64,000 nt of DNA from Candidatus Bandiella woodruffii (GCF_034359465.1 NZ_CP110820.1:372001-436000); one strand, 5' to 3'. Positions 8,186-19,181 are shown, counted from the stretch's first letter. The notes: generated by a model not told the origin, from the letters alone. A program made the numbers and translations.

Positions 8186-9019
8186 CTAAGTATCTGACTG
8201 ACATTTAGAGCAATAAAATGTCGCCCGTTGTTGAAATAACTTGCGCACAATGTGGCCGCCACAAGAAAAACATGGTTTGTTTGCCCTATTATAAACCTGA
8301 AAATTATTTTGAAAGTTGCCAAATATACCATTGGGCGCAACATAATCTCTTAAGCTTGAACCTCCCATTTCTATGGCTTTTTCTAGAACTTTTTGAATAC
8401 TTAATATGATGTTTTTTATCTCTAAATCATCTAAATCCCTAACCTTTTTAAAAGGCGATATTTTTGCTGAATGTAGCGTCTCGTTAGCATAAATATTCCC
8501 AACACCAGTTATAATTTTTGCGTTCATTAAAAAGCTTTTTGCCGCTGTGTTTTTATTCTCAGCTTTTGACTTGAGGTACTTCGGAGTAAACTCTTTGGAG
8601 AATGGATCGACACCTAAATCTTTAAACAGTGGGTGCATATTAATCTTATCTGATTGTATCAATGTGATTAATCCAAACCTACGTGGATCGTTATAGGTTA
8701 AGCTTTTACCGTTGGATAAAATAAAAACAACATGATCATGCTTGTTTTGTTGCATAGTTGGGGAAGAATCTGTCAACAATAATCTGCCAGACATACCCAA
8801 ATGGATTACAATGTTGTTATGCGTATTTGTGGCAAAAACGATATATTTTGATATTCTATTTACCCCTGTTATCTCAACCCCTAACAAACTCTTCACAAAG
8901 TCCGATGGGTAATTTATCCGTAAAGTATAATCGCTTTTGATTATATCTTTGATCTTGCATGGGATAATGGTATTTTTCAATCCTCTGACGATTGTTTCAA
9001 CCTCTGGAAGTTCTGGCAT
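8186..9019 (-). CDS. mutM: Formamidopyrimidine-DNA glycosylase
   Basis: Fpg/MutM excises 8-oxoguanine and other oxidised purines and nicks the abasic site. The 277-residue product begins MPELPEVET, with catalytic Pro2 and Glu3 after Met removal. HLGMSGRL and NPRRFG-like NDPRRFG motifs are present, then the helix-two-turn-helix VGNIYANE. A C-terminal zinc finger follows (CFSCGG ... FYCSKCQ). It is the last gene of the rpmG-lolD-ruvB-ribF-mutM minus-strand series, 44 bases after ribF. Confidence 0.96.
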   Translation of the reverse strand: MPELPEVETIVRGLKNTIIPCKIKDIIKSDYTLRINYPSDFVKSLLGVEITGVNRISKYIVFATNTHNNIVIHLGMSGRLLLTDSSPTMQQNKHDHVVFILSNGKSLTYNDPRRFGLITLIQSDKINMHPLFKDLGVDPFSKEFTPKYLKSKAENKNTAAKSFLMNAKIITGVGNIYANETLHSAKISPFKKVRDLDDLEIKNIILSIQKVLEKAIEMGGSSLRDYVAPNGIFGNFQNNFQVYNRANKPCFSCGGHIVRKLFQQRATFYCSKCQSDT

Positions 9020-9063
9020 AACATATTATGTGTAGAGTAATGATTTTCAATTACAAAGACGCT

Positions 9064-10002
9064 TCACGATACGATATTTCTCAATGCGTACTGAGCCTCC
9101 CTCATGTCATTCTGCACCTGTTTTTGTAAACTTTCAATATTTTTTAGCTTTCTCTCAGGCCTGATAAAATGTAGGAATTCAACTTTTAGAATTTGGCCAT
9201 ATATATCTTTTGCAAAGTTGAATATGTGAACCTCTAATAATATCTTATTTTCGTCACTTACCGTTGGCTTTACACCAATGTTCGCCACACCATAAAAATG
9301 TATTTCATTTATTATAACTCGCACTAAGTACACACCTCTTAATGGGTATGCATAATTCTCTTTAAGTGGGATATTGGCAGTTTTAAAACCCAAAGTTGTT
9401 GCCATTTTTTTTCCACGAATTACTTCTCCGCAAATTGCGTAGTTCTCACCTAACAGTTGATTTGCTGTTTCAACCAAACCCATCGCAAGAAGTTCCCTGA
9501 TTTTGGATGAAGACACTTCAATACCCATATATAAGAATTTCTCTACTATATGATATAAAAACCCGTATTTTTTAGAAGCGTCCATAAGTGTGTTGACATC
9601 GCCTAGCTTTTTATTACCAAAGGAAAAATTATAGCCAGTCACCACGCCTTTTATCTGAAACTTTTCGATAAGGATTTTTTTGATAAATTCATCATGATTC
9701 AACCTCATCAAATCCAGATCAAAATCCAAAATAAAAAGATGTGATAACGGTAACTTTTTCAATAAGTCTATTTTTTGTTGTGCGGGGTATATAGGCTGTT
9801 TAGCATTTTTTGGGTCAATTATATTGCTTGGATGCGGAGAAAATGTCAAAACCGCAGCCAACCAGCCATTACGTTTGGCAATCTCAATGCAGCTATTAAT
9901 TACATCCCGATGACCAATATGTATCCCATCAAAATTACCAATAGCCAAAACCAAATTTTTTGGTATGTCAAAAGATTCTAACTTGCCCTCACAAATAATC
10001 AT
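9064..10002 (-). CDS. ribF: Bifunctional riboflavin kinase / FAD synthetase
   Basis: RibF makes FMN and FAD from riboflavin. In 312 residues, the N-terminal nucleotidyltransferase domain has [10 protein letters not shown] and LTFSPHP. The C-terminal flavokinase domain has [15 protein letters not shown] (the usual GRxLGFPTANI) and [11 protein letters not shown]. Its ATG overlaps the ruvB stop by four bases (ATGA type), implying translational coupling. ribB at 28655 shows that part of the riboflavin route is also encoded. Confidence 0.94.
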   Translation of the reverse strand: MIICEGKLESFDIPKNLVLAIGNFDGIHIGHRDVINSCIEIAKRNGWLAAVLTFSPHPSNIIDPKNAKQPIYPAQQKIDLLKKLPLSHLFILDFDLDLMRLNHDEFIKKILIEKFQIKGVVTGYNFSFGNKKLGDVNTLMDASKKYGFLYHIVEKFLYMGIEVSSSKIRELLAMGLVETANQLLGENYAICGEVIRGKKMATTLGFKTANIPLKENYAYPLRGVYLVRVIINEIHFYGVANIGVKPTVSDENKILLEVHIFNFAKDIYGQILKVEFLHFIRPERKLKNIESLQKQVQNDMREAQYALRNIVS

Positions 10003-11027
10003 TCAAGCCCCAGTTCTAACTCTTTATCGGCAATGGATAGCCCCATGTGCTTTAAACATAAATTTGTAAGAATTCTTCCTCTTGGGGTTCTGTTGATAAA
10101 CCCAATTTGCAACAGATATGGTTCAACTGTGTCTTCAATTGTATCTTTCTCCTCAGAAAGTGCAGCAGCCAGTGTGTCTATCCCAACAGGGCCGCCATTG
10201 TAACTGTTGGATATAAAGTTGATATATTTATAGTCCAAAGTGTCCAGTCCGATCGAATCAATGTGTAGATTACGCAATGAAGATTTTACCAGATCTATGT
10301 TAATACAATCTTTATTGGCAAAATTTGCATAATCTCTTATTCTGCGCAGCAATTTTACCGCAATTCTTGGTGTACCTCTCGAGCATTTAGCAATCTCTTT
10401 AGCAGCTTCTTCGGAGATGTTAATGTCAAAAATTTTAGCTGCCCTTTTGATTACATATTCCAGTTCATTTTGACTATAAAAATCAAGTTGGAATGTAATG
10501 CCAAATCTGTCACGAAGAGGGTTTGTGAGAAGACCAAGTCTTGTGGTTGCCCCAATTAGCGTGAATTTCGGAAGGTTAATTTTTACAGTGCGCGCCGCAG
10601 GTCCGTCGCCGATTATCAAATCAATATAAAAGTCTTCCATGGCTGGATATAACACCTCTTCCACTGAGGAAGCCATTCTATGGATTTCGTCAATAAATAA
10701 CACATCATTTTCTTCAAGGTTGGTAAGTACCGCTGCCAACTCTCTCGTCTTGCTCAACATCGGACCAGAGGTGATTTTGATGTTCGCATTCACTTCTTTT
10801 GCAATAATTTGCGCAAGCGTTGTTTTACCAAGTCCTGGCGGCCCATGAAAAAGCACATGATCGAGCGTTTCTTCTCTGTATTTTGCCGCGCCTATAAAAA
10901 CTGTCAGATTTTCAACGATTTTTTTCTGCCCAATAAACTCACCCAATTGGCTTGGGCGGATGTGAGTCTCGTTTCCATCATCTTTGATGAAATTCTTTCT
11001 GATAATATCATTACCGGGGATTTGCAT
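9999..11027 (-). CDS. ruvB: Holliday junction branch-migration helicase RuvB
   Basis: RuvB is the AAA+ motor of the RuvAB complex. The 342-residue product has Walker [10 protein letters not shown], Walker [10 protein letters not shown], sensor [18 protein letters not shown], and the C-terminal winged helix [16 protein letters not shown] with TPRGRILT. ruvA is not adjacent but lies alone at 36980 in this window; in many bacteria ruvA and ruvB form one operon. A LolD-like gene sits four bases upstream. Confidence 0.97.
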   Translation of the reverse strand: MQIPGNDIIRKNFIKDDGNETHIRPSQLGEFIGQKKIVENLTVFIGAAKYREETLDHVLFHGPPGLGKTTLAQIIAKEVNANIKITSGPMLSKTRELAAVLTNLEENDVLFIDEIHRMASSVEEVLYPAMEDFYIDLIIGDGPAARTVKINLPKFTLIGATTRLGLLTNPLRDRFGITFQLDFYSQNELEYVIKRAAKIFDINISEEAAKEIAKCSRGTPRIAVKLLRRIRDYANFANKDCINIDLVKSSLRNLHIDSIGLDTLDYKYINFISNSYNGGPVGIDTLAAALSEEKDTIEDTVEPYLLQIGFINRTPRGRILTNLCLKHMGLSIADKELELGLE

Positions 11028-11031
11028 ATAT

Positions 11032-11709
11032 TTAGCTCTGACGTTCCAACTTACCTTCGTTCAAAACATAAATCTTATCCGCCTTTTTCGCAACATTTAC
11101 ATCGTGTGTGACAGTAATTGTTGTTATGTTATGCTCTTTTGAGATGCTTTCCAATATTTTTGCAACATTAACGGTGTTTTCAGTATCAAGATTACCAGTT
11201 GGTTCGTCGGCTAAAATTAATTTTGGATTATTAATAAGGCTTCTTGCTATCGCAACCCTTTGTTGTTCACCACCAGATAATTGTGATGGATAATTATTAT
11301 ATCTATGGCTTATGTTAAGCTTAGTGAATAAAAGTTGAGCCTTTTCCATCGCCTCTTTCTTTTTTATTCCCAGTATCTCCTGGGCAAACAAAACATTTTC
11401 AAGCGCTGTAAAATCTGGTAACAAATTGTATGACTGAAACACAAAACCTAACAACTCCCTTCTAAGCGCAGTTTGTTTACTCTCGGATATTAAACCACAT
11501 TCGGTACCATCAATAACTATTGACCCACTGCTTGGATTATCAAGCAACCCTATAATCTTTAGTAACGTACTTTTGCCAGAGCCAGAAGGCCCAACAATTG
11601 CAATACCCTCCCCTTTTGCGACTTCCAAATTAATATCACTTAGTATCTGTTGTTTTGTTTTATCAAAACAATAGTGCTTACTTATATTTTTTAAGGATAT
11701 AAAGCTCAC
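11032..11709 (-). CDS. lolD: ABC transporter ATPase, LolD/MacB type
   Basis: The 225-residue ATPase has Walker [10 protein letters not shown], the Q-loop [18 protein letters not shown], signature [15 protein letters not shown] and Walker [13 protein letters not shown]. The QSYNLLP and EPTGNLDT motifs are characteristic of the LolD/MacB/FtsE group. LolD powers release of lipoproteins from the inner membrane to LolA. No LolC/E permease is adjacent, so the exact role is inferred. It lies 17 bases downstream of rpmG. Confidence 0.8.
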   Translation of the reverse strand: MSFISLKNISKHYCFDKTKQQILSDINLEVAKGEGIAIVGPSGSGKSTLLKIIGLLDNPSSGSIVIDGTECGLISESKQTALRRELLGFVFQSYNLLPDFTALENVLFAQEILGIKKKEAMEKAQLLFTKLNISHRYNNYPSQLSGGEQQRVAIARSLINNPKLILADEPTGNLDTENTVNVAKILESISKEHNITTITVTHDVNVAKKADKIYVLNEGKLERQS

Positions 11710-11726
11710 TACACAACCACTATGAA

Positions 11727-11897
11727 CTAACTGCTCAACTTCTTTTCGTGGAATTCAACGTGTTTACGTACGACTGGATCATACTTCGTAAAAGCCAATT
11801 TTTCCTTTAATTTTTTAGGATTCCTTTTCTTTACAAGAAAATACCCTGTATCTGCGCTACTTACAAGTTTAACTAGAATAGTATTTTTCTTAGCCAT
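11727..11897 (-). CDS. rpmG: 50S ribosomal protein L33
   Basis: This 56-residue gene encodes [19 protein letters not shown] followed by [11 protein letters not shown] and ending [11 protein letters not shown], a clear L33. It has no cysteines and is therefore the zinc-free type. It lies 17 bases before lolD and 51 bases after the potD stop. Confidence 0.93.
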   Translation of the reverse strand: MAKKNTILVKLVSSADTGYFLVKKRNPKKLKEKLAFTKYDPVVRKHVEFHEKKLSS

Positions 11898-11948
11898 TGT
11901 TTTCTTTTTCGTTAATTTGATTTACAAAAGGAGTATAGCTGATATTTT

Positions 11949-12986
11949 TTAATTCTCAACTTTTAACATCTCCCAATATTTATTATATATCGCGATGTTC
12001 TCCTCAAGGTCATCATGAATAATGCTATTCCTTATTGTCTTTTCATTTGGAAACATCACCTCATTGTTTTGAAGCATTGGATTAACCAGTTTTTTTGCCG
12101 CGCTATTAGGCATACTAAGCCCTAAATTTTCTATGATTTCTTTGGCAACATCAGGCCTTTGCACAAAATTAATAAATTTATATGCGTTCTCTTTATTTTT
12201 GGCATTTTTAAGTATAACCATCGTATCCATAGAAAAAATCGCTCCTTCCTTCGGATAAATAAATTGAAGATTATTATCTTCTATTATGGATTGATATGCA
12301 TCGATGTTCCAACTCATACCTATTATCACCTCCTCACTCAGAAAACTTGATTTCATTGAATCAGATAAAAAAAGTTTAACATTTGGAAGCAATGTGCGCA
12401 ATTTCTGGTATGCAGCCTTAATTTCGGTTTCGTTTATAGAATTAACATTGTATCCCAGCAAATTTAATCCTATGTGAAAAACTTCTCTAATATCATCTAT
12501 AAGCAATATCTTACGTTTATATTGTGGCTCAAATAAATTATGCCAACTATCAATCTTTTCCTGAATGTATTTTTTATTATACAAAATCCCCGTCAAAGAC
12601 ATAGAGTAAGGTATGCTAAATTTATTGGCAGGATCAAAACTCAAATTCAAAACATCTTTGTTAATGAATTGAAAATTTGGGATTTTGGATTTGTCCAATT
12701 CCTCAAGCAGTCTGTATTTTGCCATTTTTTGTATAAAATATGAGGACGGAAAAACAATGTCGTAACTTGATTGATTGCCTAATAACTTGATTTTTGCGTA
12801 CATAGTCTCGTTATTTTCATAAAACGACATTAGAACTTTTATACCAGTTTCTTTTGTGAATTTCTGGACTACTTCGTCAGGAATAATATTTGACCAAGTG
12901 TAGATATATAAATGGTTAGAAGATGAAGAATATGCTTTTACAGAAGTAAAGCTCAGTACTATTATCAAAAACAACATCCGTATCAT
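11949..12986 (-). CDS. potD: Spermidine/putrescine-binding periplasmic protein
   Basis: The product is PotD-like, 345 residues from ATG 12986 (MIRMLFLIIVLS). It has a signal peptide ending near VKAYSSS, then LYIYTWSNIIPDEVVQKF and a solute-binding core (MSFYENNETMYAKI, DIVFPSSYFI, SYNVNS). The longer frame from 13055 overlaps potC and is unlikely. The chosen ATG overlaps the potC stop as ATGA. It is the last gene of potA-potB-potC-potD and delivers polyamine to the permease. Confidence 0.9.
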   Translation of the reverse strand: MIRMLFLIIVLSFTSVKAYSSSSNHLYIYTWSNIIPDEVVQKFTKETGIKVLMSFYENNETMYAKIKLLGNQSSYDIVFPSSYFIQKMAKYRLLEELDKSKIPNFQFINKDVLNLSFDPANKFSIPYSMSLTGILYNKKYIQEKIDSWHNLFEPQYKRKILLIDDIREVFHIGLNLLGYNVNSINETEIKAAYQKLRTLLPNVKLFLSDSMKSSFLSEEVIIGMSWNIDAYQSIIEDNNLQFIYPKEGAIFSMDTMVILKNAKNKENAYKFINFVQRPDVAKEIIENLGLSMPNSAAKKLVNPMLQNNEVMFPNEKTIRNSIIHDDLEENIAIYNKYWEMLKVEN

Positions 12987-13750
12987 AGTTTTTTCCTGAT
13001 CAAAGTTTGTGATATTATTATGAAGATCACTGACAATACAAGCATCGATGCACAAACTGCGTTTACTTCTGGCTTTATGCCCAATTTTGCCAATGAATAA
13101 ATGATAAGCGGCAAAATTTCGTAATCTGGAGCGCTTACAAAATAACTAACAACAACATCATCCAAAGATAAAGTAAAGGCAATTAAATATGCAGATACTA
13201 GATTAGGGAATATAATTGGGAGAATAATTTTTGAGAACACTTCGTAATCGCTTGCCCCTAAATCTTTTCCTGCTTCAATTATATTTCTATCAAGCCCTTG
13301 AAAGCCTATGAATATAGTTATGATGGCAAATGGTAAGGCTAAAGATATATGCGCAATTAATAAAGTAACATAACCAAGTTTTATGTGGAAAATAATAAAT
13401 AAAAGTAGCAGGCTAATACCCAAAATGATGTCGGGAAACATCACCATTGTTTGCACAAAAAAATAAACAATCCTCCGCCCTGGATACTGATATCTGTAAA
13501 AACTGAAAGCAGATATCGTAGCAATAACTGTAACACAAAAGGCAGACGAAAATGCCAAAATTAAAGAGTTTTTTAAAGCACTCATCAAGGCAAAATTCTC
13601 TAGTGCCCTTTGATACCACATCAAAGTAAACCCCTCCCACTTAACACTGTAAACAGACAAGTTGAAGGAATTGGCGACAAGCATTGCAATTGGAAAATAC
13701 AAAACCAAAAGAAAAATTGTAATATATGTTAGTTTTAGCGTTCTGTTCAT
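12983..13750 (-). CDS. potC: Spermidine/putrescine ABC permease
   Basis: The 255-residue integral membrane protein has six hydrophobic segments. The EAA loop EAGKDLGASDYEVFSKIILP couples to the ATPase. TLSLDDVVVSYFVS is typical of PotC. Its start overlaps the potB end by four bases and its stop overlaps potD, a fully coupled operon. Confidence 0.92.
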   Translation of the reverse strand: MNRTLKLTYITIFLLVLYFPIAMLVANSFNLSVYSVKWEGFTLMWYQRALENFALMSALKNSLILAFSSAFCVTVIATISAFSFYRYQYPGRRIVYFFVQTMVMFPDIILGISLLLLFIIFHIKLGYVTLLIAHISLALPFAIITIFIGFQGLDRNIIEAGKDLGASDYEVFSKIILPIIFPNLVSAYLIAFTLSLDDVVVSYFVSAPDYEILPLIIYSLAKLGIKPEVNAVCASMLVLSVIFIIISQTLIRKKL

Positions 13751-14604
13751 CGATTCCCAGCGTAAGAACTAAGTTTATAATTTTCTTTTTGTAACATAAT
13801 CCAAAAAATCACAATAAAATAAAGCAGCACACTTATGGCACCGCCCAAATTCCAATTATCAAGTAACAAGAACTGGTTTTTAATTATATTCCCTATAAGC
13901 ACAGTTTTGGAACCACCAAGTAAATCCGATAAATAAAACATTCCTAATGATGACAACAACACCATTGAACATCCGGAAACAACACCTGTATAACTTAATG
14001 GCAAAAGAATTTTTGAAAATATCCTAAGCTTAGAAGCACCCAAGTCTTTCGCAGCTTCAATTAATGCCGGATCAATTTTTCGCAGTGATAGATAAATTGG
14101 GATTATCATAAATGGAATCAATGTATAAACAAAGCCAAATATAACAGCACCCCAATCATATAACATATTTAAAGGCGTATCTATTATACCTATATACAAT
14201 AGGATATTATTCAAAAGCCCATGTAGCTTCAATATAAATATTATGGAATATGTCCTGATTAAGGAACTTGTCCAGAATGGGATTATTATTGCAATCAGTA
14301 GTATTGATTTTATTGCGTTGCTTTTCTCCATGTATATGAAATACGCAAATGGATAACCAAAAAGAAGACAAAAAAGAACTGTAACAACACCTATTGCCAT
14401 GGAATTGATGTATACTCTCAGAAATATTGGAGAAAAAGCCTGAGCGAAATTTGCCAAAGTGAAATTAAAATTAAGTAGGTGCTCTGGGTCTCTTTGTGTA
14501 AAACTTATTAATACTATAAGCAAATTTGGCAGTATAGTTGTGATGCACAGAAAAAAAAGGGTATTAAAAACGATGATTTTTCTGAATATAAAATTACTTT
14601 TCAT
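13747..14604 (-). CDS. potB: Spermidine/putrescine ABC permease
   Basis: The 285-residue inner-membrane permease has six predicted segments. The first is at FNTLFFLCITTILPNLLIVL. The EAA motif EAAKDLGASKLRIFSKILLP and the conserved PFWTSSLIRTYS stretch are present. It is the partner of PotC. It overlaps potA by 11 bases upstream and potC by four bases downstream. Confidence 0.92.
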   Translation of the reverse strand: MKSNFIFRKIIVFNTLFFLCITTILPNLLIVLISFTQRDPEHLLNFNFTLANFAQAFSPIFLRVYINSMAIGVVTVLFCLLFGYPFAYFIYMEKSNAIKSILLIAIIIPFWTSSLIRTYSIIFILKLHGLLNNILLYIGIIDTPLNMLYDWGAVIFGFVYTLIPFMIIPIYLSLRKIDPALIEAAKDLGASKLRIFSKILLPLSYTGVVSGCSMVLLSSLGMFYLSDLLGGSKTVLIGNIIKNQFLLLDNWNLGGAISVLLYFIVIFWIMLQKENYKLSSYAGNR

Positions 14605-15718
14605 CCTTTAAAATCACCTCCCAGCCCTCTATCCAACTTATTGTTACATTTTCACCAATCTTATAGTCAAAATATGCATCATCTTCATCAAAAAATTCAC
14701 TTACTTTTATGACCTTACCATTTTTTAAAATAACTGTGGAGTCAAGTGTTGCGCCCTTATATGTTGTGTCTTCAACTTTGCCGATCAACACGTTATTTAA
14801 GGTTTTTGAATCTTTTATTGTTTCTGTCCTTAAGTCTTCTGGTCTAAACAAAACTTTCAATTTTTCTTTTGCTTTATACCCCTTCTTGTTTTTAATTATA
14901 TAGACAATTTCATCTTCTATTAATAGCTCTGCTTGATCCTTTTTCACAGCGAGCACTTCGGCGTCAAATACATTTATTTCCCCAACAAATTGCGCTACAA
15001 ATAAATTGGTGGGGGATTCATACACATCTCTTGGCGTGCCAATTTGTTCAATCTGACCATCGCCCATTACTATAACTTTATCAGCGACTGAAAGGGCCTC
15101 TTCTTGATCATGCGTTACCAAAATAAAAGTTATACCCAAACTTTTTTGTAGCTGCTTCAATTCTATTTGCATTTTTTGACGAAGCTTTTTATCCAGTGCA
15201 CTAAGTGGTTCATCAAGCAGTAGTATATGAGGTTTTTTGATAACAGCCCTAGCAATCGCAACTCTTTGCTTTTGTCCGCCTGAAAGCTGGTTTGGCATTC
15301 TAAGTAAAAGCTTATCTAAGCCTACCTTTTCAGCTATTTTCTTTACCTCTTTGTCGATGTATGCATCATCTTCACCTTCAACCCGTAGACCAAACGCTAT
15401 ATTTTCATATACGTTCATATGTGGAAACAATGCGTAATTTTGAAACACCGTATTTACTTTCCTGTTAGAAGGCGTAACATCATTTACTCTTGTTTTTTTT
15501 ATATAAATATCCCCCAAATCTGGAGTTTCAAACCCACCGATTAGTCTTAAAAGTGTTGTTTTACCACATCCAGAAGGTCCAAGTATAGATATAAATTCTC
15601 CGTTATTGATAGAGAAAGTTATATCGGATATTATATCCTCTCCTTGGAACTTTTTACATACGTTCTTTAGTTCTAAAATCAGGAAGTTCTTTTTCAATTT
15701 TTTAATATCCTCCAACAA
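14594..15718 (-). CDS. potA: Spermidine/putrescine ABC transporter ATPase
   Basis: The 374-residue ATPase has Walker A GPSGCGKTT, Q-loop VFQNYALFPHM, signature LSGGQKQRVAIARAV, Walker B LLLDEPLSALD and H-loop LVTHDQEEAL. A C-terminal TOBE-like domain (VLFRPEDLR) is typical of PotA and related CUT1-type ATPases. It is the first gene of the pot operon. The 139 bases before lpdA hold its promoter, but no clear -35/-10 pair was visible. Polyamine import suits a host-dependent bacterium. Confidence 0.93.
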   Translation of the reverse strand: MLEDIKKLKKNFLILELKNVCKKFQGEDIISDITFSINNGEFISILGPSGCGKTTLLRLIGGFETPDLGDIYIKKTRVNDVTPSNRKVNTVFQNYALFPHMNVYENIAFGLRVEGEDDAYIDKEVKKIAEKVGLDKLLLRMPNQLSGGQKQRVAIARAVIKKPHILLLDEPLSALDKKLRQKMQIELKQLQKSLGITFILVTHDQEEALSVADKVIVMGDGQIEQIGTPRDVYESPTNLFVAQFVGEINVFDAEVLAVKKDQAELLIEDEIVYIIKNKKGYKAKEKLKVLFRPEDLRTETIKDSKTLNNVLIGKVEDTTYKGATLDSTVILKNGKVIKVSEFFDEDDAYFDYKIGENVTISWIEGWEVILKDEK

Positions 15719-15857
15719 TTAAAATTTTATGCTGTATTACTCTAAAAAAACCGGCTCAATTACCGTAAAATTTTAGTAAAAAAGCATTATAAACGTCTTG
15801 TGTTAATTATCAAAGAAAATATCATCACATCTTAAAATCTACGGAAAACTAAATACT

Positions 15858-17273
15858 CTAAATATGTATACTTTTACCAAAAGCATTTAAAGCAGACTCA
15901 TGTATCCCTTCAGAGATAGTTGGATGTGGGAAGATTGCAGTCATTAGATCCAATTCAGTGCACTCAAGATGTTTTGCAAGCACGAGACCGAATATCATTT
16001 CTGTAACCTCAGGCCCAACCATATGCGCTCCTAACAGTTCTCCTGTTTTTTTATAAAATATTGTTTTTATAAATCCACCACTATCCCCAAGCGCCAACGC
16101 TTTGCCGTTTGCAAACAATGGGAAGTTTCCAACTTTGACCGCATCTTTGCCATATTTAAGCTCAGCTTTTTCTTGTGTCAACCCAACACTTGCAACTTGT
16201 GGATGGCAGTAAGTGCAGCTTGGGATGTTGAGTGGATTGATTGCTTTTGGTTTTTCCCCGACAATCGTTTTAGCACATATAACCCCTTCCATACTTGCCT
16301 TATGAGCAAGCCATGGGGGAGAAGTAACATCTCCTATAGCATATATCCCCTTTTGGTTGGTTTCTAAAAATTCGTTAGTCAGTATGTATTTTTGCTCAGA
16401 AATTTTAACGCCGACATTTTCAAGACCAATATCTTCAATATTGGCGCAAACTCCAACAGCTGAGATAACTGAATCGAACGATTCTTTTATGAGTTTATCT
16501 CCCTTTTTAATCTCAAATTCAATATCATTTTTGCGAATAGAAAACATCTTGATCTCCGAAGATGTCAGAACCTTAATTCCATGTTTCTCAAAAGCTTTTT
16601 GAACAAATTGGGAGACCTCTAAGTCTTCGTGCATCATAATTCTATCAGCAACTTCAAGGATGGTCACATCCGATCCAAGAGCATTGTAAAAGCTTGCAAA
16701 TTCCACGCCTATTGCACCACTACCAATGACCAATAACTTTTTTGGCATTTTTTTAGGTAGCAAGGCCTGCTTATACCCCATTATCATATCACTATCTTCT
16801 GGAGACAGGCCTTTAATAAACTTAGGCCTTGCACCAGTTGCTATAACCACGTTTTTTGCTGTAACATTTAAGGCCTTGCCATCTTGCTGCGTTACTGTTA
16901 AGCAACTTTTATTAAGAAACTTTCCATGGCCATTAATCACCTCTATGTTATGCTTTTTTAATAGGTGGTTGATCCCTGAAGATAATTTGCTTGCTACTTC
17001 TCTTGACCTAGCGATCACTTTCTCAAAATCCACTTTATATTCTTTGCAAACAATGCCAAATTCTGACGCATTTTTGATATACTCAACAATTTCAGCGGTA
17101 CGAAGCAGTGCCTTTGTTGGTATACACCCCCAATTCAGACATATCCCACCTAAATGAGCTTTTTCAACAACAGCCACCTTCAACCCCAGTTGAGAAGCTT
17201 TTATTGCTGAAACATAGCCACCTGGCCCTGAGCCTAGTATCACAACATCGTAATCAAATTTTTGCATAACCAA
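15858..17273 (-). CDS. lpdA: Dihydrolipoamide dehydrogenase (E3)
   Basis: E3 reoxidises dihydrolipoyl groups of 2-oxoacid dehydrogenases using FAD and NAD. The 471-residue product has GSGPGGYVSA, the redox-active CLNWGCIPTK, the NAD site VIGSGAIGVEFASF, and the C-terminal catalytic HPHPTISEGIHE. It lies seven bases after pdhC, so it probably serves the pyruvate dehydrogenase complex. Confidence 0.96.
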   Translation of the reverse strand: MVMQKFDYDVVILGSGPGGYVSAIKASQLGLKVAVVEKAHLGGICLNWGCIPTKALLRTAEIVEYIKNASEFGIVCKEYKVDFEKVIARSREVASKLSSGINHLLKKHNIEVINGHGKFLNKSCLTVTQQDGKALNVTAKNVVIATGARPKFIKGLSPEDSDMIMGYKQALLPKKMPKKLLVIGSGAIGVEFASFYNALGSDVTILEVADRIMMHEDLEVSQFVQKAFEKHGIKVLTSSEIKMFSIRKNDIEFEIKKGDKLIKESFDSVISAVGVCANIEDIGLENVGVKISEQKYILTNEFLETNQKGIYAIGDVTSPPWLAHKASMEGVICAKTIVGEKPKAINPLNIPSCTYCHPQVASVGLTQEKAELKYGKDAVKVGNFPLFANGKALALGDSGGFIKTIFYKKTGELLGAHMVGPEVTEMIFGLVLAKHLECTELDLMTAIFPHPTISEGIHESALNAFGKSIHI

Positions 17274-17280
17274 CCATTCA

Positions 17281-18507
17281 CTAATAACAAATCATTAACG
17301 AAGGAGTTTCTATTAATTCCTTCAGTGTGTTTAAAAACATCGCAGCTGTTGCACCATCCACAACCCTATGATCGCATGATAGAGATATATTCATAACATG
17401 CCTCATCTCCAATTGATCATTTTTATTATACATAGCGACTTTTCTTGTTGCACCTACTGCCATAATGCAAGATTGGGGTGGATTGATGATTGCGTAAAAC
17501 GACTTGATTGAATACATACCAAGATTTGATATGGTGAAACCACCTCCTTGATATTCCTCTGGTTTAAGTCTTTGTGATTTAGCCTTTTTTGCTAGTTCCT
17601 TTACCTCTGCCGATATTTGCAAGATGTTTTTGCGATTGGCATTTTTTACAATTGGGGTCATCAAACCATCATCAATTGCAACCGCAACACAGATATCAAC
17701 GTCATTGTATTGTATAATGACATCCTTCTGCCATGAAGAATTAACTTTTGGGTGTCTAGCAAGTGACAACGCCGCAGCTTTGACCAAAAAATCGTTAATA
17801 GAGATTTTATATTCGGGCTTTGAATCTTCACCTAACTTAGCACCAGCATTAATTTCTGTTCTAAATTCCAAAAGCTTGTCAACAACGCACTCAATCTCCA
17901 GATAAAAATGAGGAACTTGTTGCTTAGACTCAACAAGTCTGTCCGCAATCACTTGCCTGATCCCAGTGATTGGGATTGTTGTTACACCACCATTTTCGTT
18001 GAGCAGTGGTTGCCCTATACAACCTTCAACGTCTGACTTTACAATTCTTCCATTTGGTCCAGAACCGGTTATATTGTGTAAGTTGATATTTTCTTGAGAA
18101 GCAATTCTTCTTGCCAAAGGAGTTGCAAAAATTCTTTCAGCAACACTTTCTTTTTGATCAGGCCCAGAATATTTTTCCGTTTTTATATCCTCAACTACAA
18201 TTTCTTTAACATGACTTTTAACAATTATTTCTTGCCCTTCTTTTATGGCAGTTTCGATGTCCTCACCCTCTTCTGCTAAAATTGCAATCACATCACCCAC
18301 CTTCACATTTTTCGCACCTGCGGTGATCATGATCTTTGCGAGGGTACCCTCGTCCACCGCGTCAACTTCCATGATAGCTTTATCGGTTTCAATTTCGGCA
18401 ATAACCTCCCCTGCCGCCACTTTATCTCCTTCTTTTTTAAGCCACTTTGCCAAATTCCCTTCTTTCATCGTGGGGGACAAAGCAGGCATCAGAATTTTTA
18501 TTGCCAT
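17281..18507 (-). CDS. pdhC: Pyruvate dehydrogenase E2, dihydrolipoamide acetyltransferase
   Basis: The 408-residue protein has one lipoyl domain with lipoyl-lysine in [11 protein letters not shown] (~residue 43). A peripheral-subunit-binding domain ([17 protein letters not shown]...[11 protein letters not shown]) follows at ~130-165, then the catalytic domain ending in [12 protein letters not shown]. It transfers acetyl groups to CoA. The E1 genes are not in the window. It is paired with lpdA. Confidence 0.95.
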   Translation of the reverse strand: MAIKILMPALSPTMKEGNLAKWLKKEGDKVAAGEVIAEIETDKAIMEVDAVDEGTLAKIMITAGAKNVKVGDVIAILAEEGEDIETAIKEGQEIIVKSHVKEIVVEDIKTEKYSGPDQKESVAERIFATPLARRIASQENINLHNITGSGPNGRIVKSDVEGCIGQPLLNENGGVTTIPITGIRQVIADRLVESKQQVPHFYLEIECVVDKLLEFRTEINAGAKLGEDSKPEYKISINDFLVKAAALSLARHPKVNSSWQKDVIIQYNDVDICVAVAIDDGLMTPIVKNANRKNILQISAEVKELAKKAKSQRLKPEEYQGGGFTISNLGMYSIKSFYAIINPPQSCIMAVGATRKVAMYNKNDQLEMRHVMNISLSCDHRVVDGATAAMFLNTLKELIETPSLMICY

Positions 18508-18619
18508 GTGCTTTTTGTAACGCTTTCTATGTTTTATTTCATAGCTATCATCATATGAATAAATCCCTTAATTACAATATATTTCTAATTTATAGCTTGA
18601 AGCGCATAAATTCTGCATT

Positions 18620-19122
18620 TTATAGTGAAACACCTTGGCGATTGGAGATTGTAACGCTTAATTTTTGGTGCTTTGAATATCTGATATCTGTGTTTAATGT
18701 ACAAGAACGATAATCATTTTGCATGGTTTCTAAATTAAACTCCACACCAAGCTCAATTGCTAACTCCACTACCTCCATTGAATCTATGCAATATTGCAAA
18801 GGGCTTTTTTCAACGTTTTTATATATTGAGTCAATAACGCGGTATCTTTTTTTTCCCAACCAAACATCGTACGTATGGTGTTTTTAAAATTTTCCCAATC
18901 TGTATATTCCTCCATACTTTTTTCTCTTGACACTATCCATGCATCGTTGGATTCTAAGCTTGCTTTAAGCAAATCCGTTCTATCCTTATTCAATGCAAAA
19001 GCAATGGGAGATATATGTACATTATTATGAGTATAGCTTAGTTTAAATCGTTTGAGTTTCTCCCGTCTTTTAGTCTTTTCATATACTTCCCCATTTTCAT
19101 TAGACCTGCATCTATTGAACAT
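18620..19122 (-). pseudogene. Frameshifted hypothetical gene next to IS5
   Basis: Two overlapping frames form one product: MFNRCRSNENGEVYEKTKRR ... TIRTMFGWEKK, then after a shift RYRVIDSIYKNVEKSPLQYC to the end. The shift is at a run of eight A (plus strand T at ~18847-18854). VHISPIAFALNKDRTDLLKA and SMEVVELAIELGVEF resemble degenerate ankyrin-type helices, but this is weak. The 3' half may be intact; slippage at the A run could restore the frame. An IS5 remnant begins 59 bases from its start. Confidence 0.5.
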
Positions 19123-19181
19123 TCCGCCTCTCCATTAGTTTGCATTATTCTAGTTAAAATTGTATAGCTTTGCGTGAACTA

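Noticed and set aside
7998-8204. 68-residue minus-strand frame after mutM
   Set aside because: Most of it is repeat copy A; no start signal. Treated as the open frame of the repeat rather than a gene.
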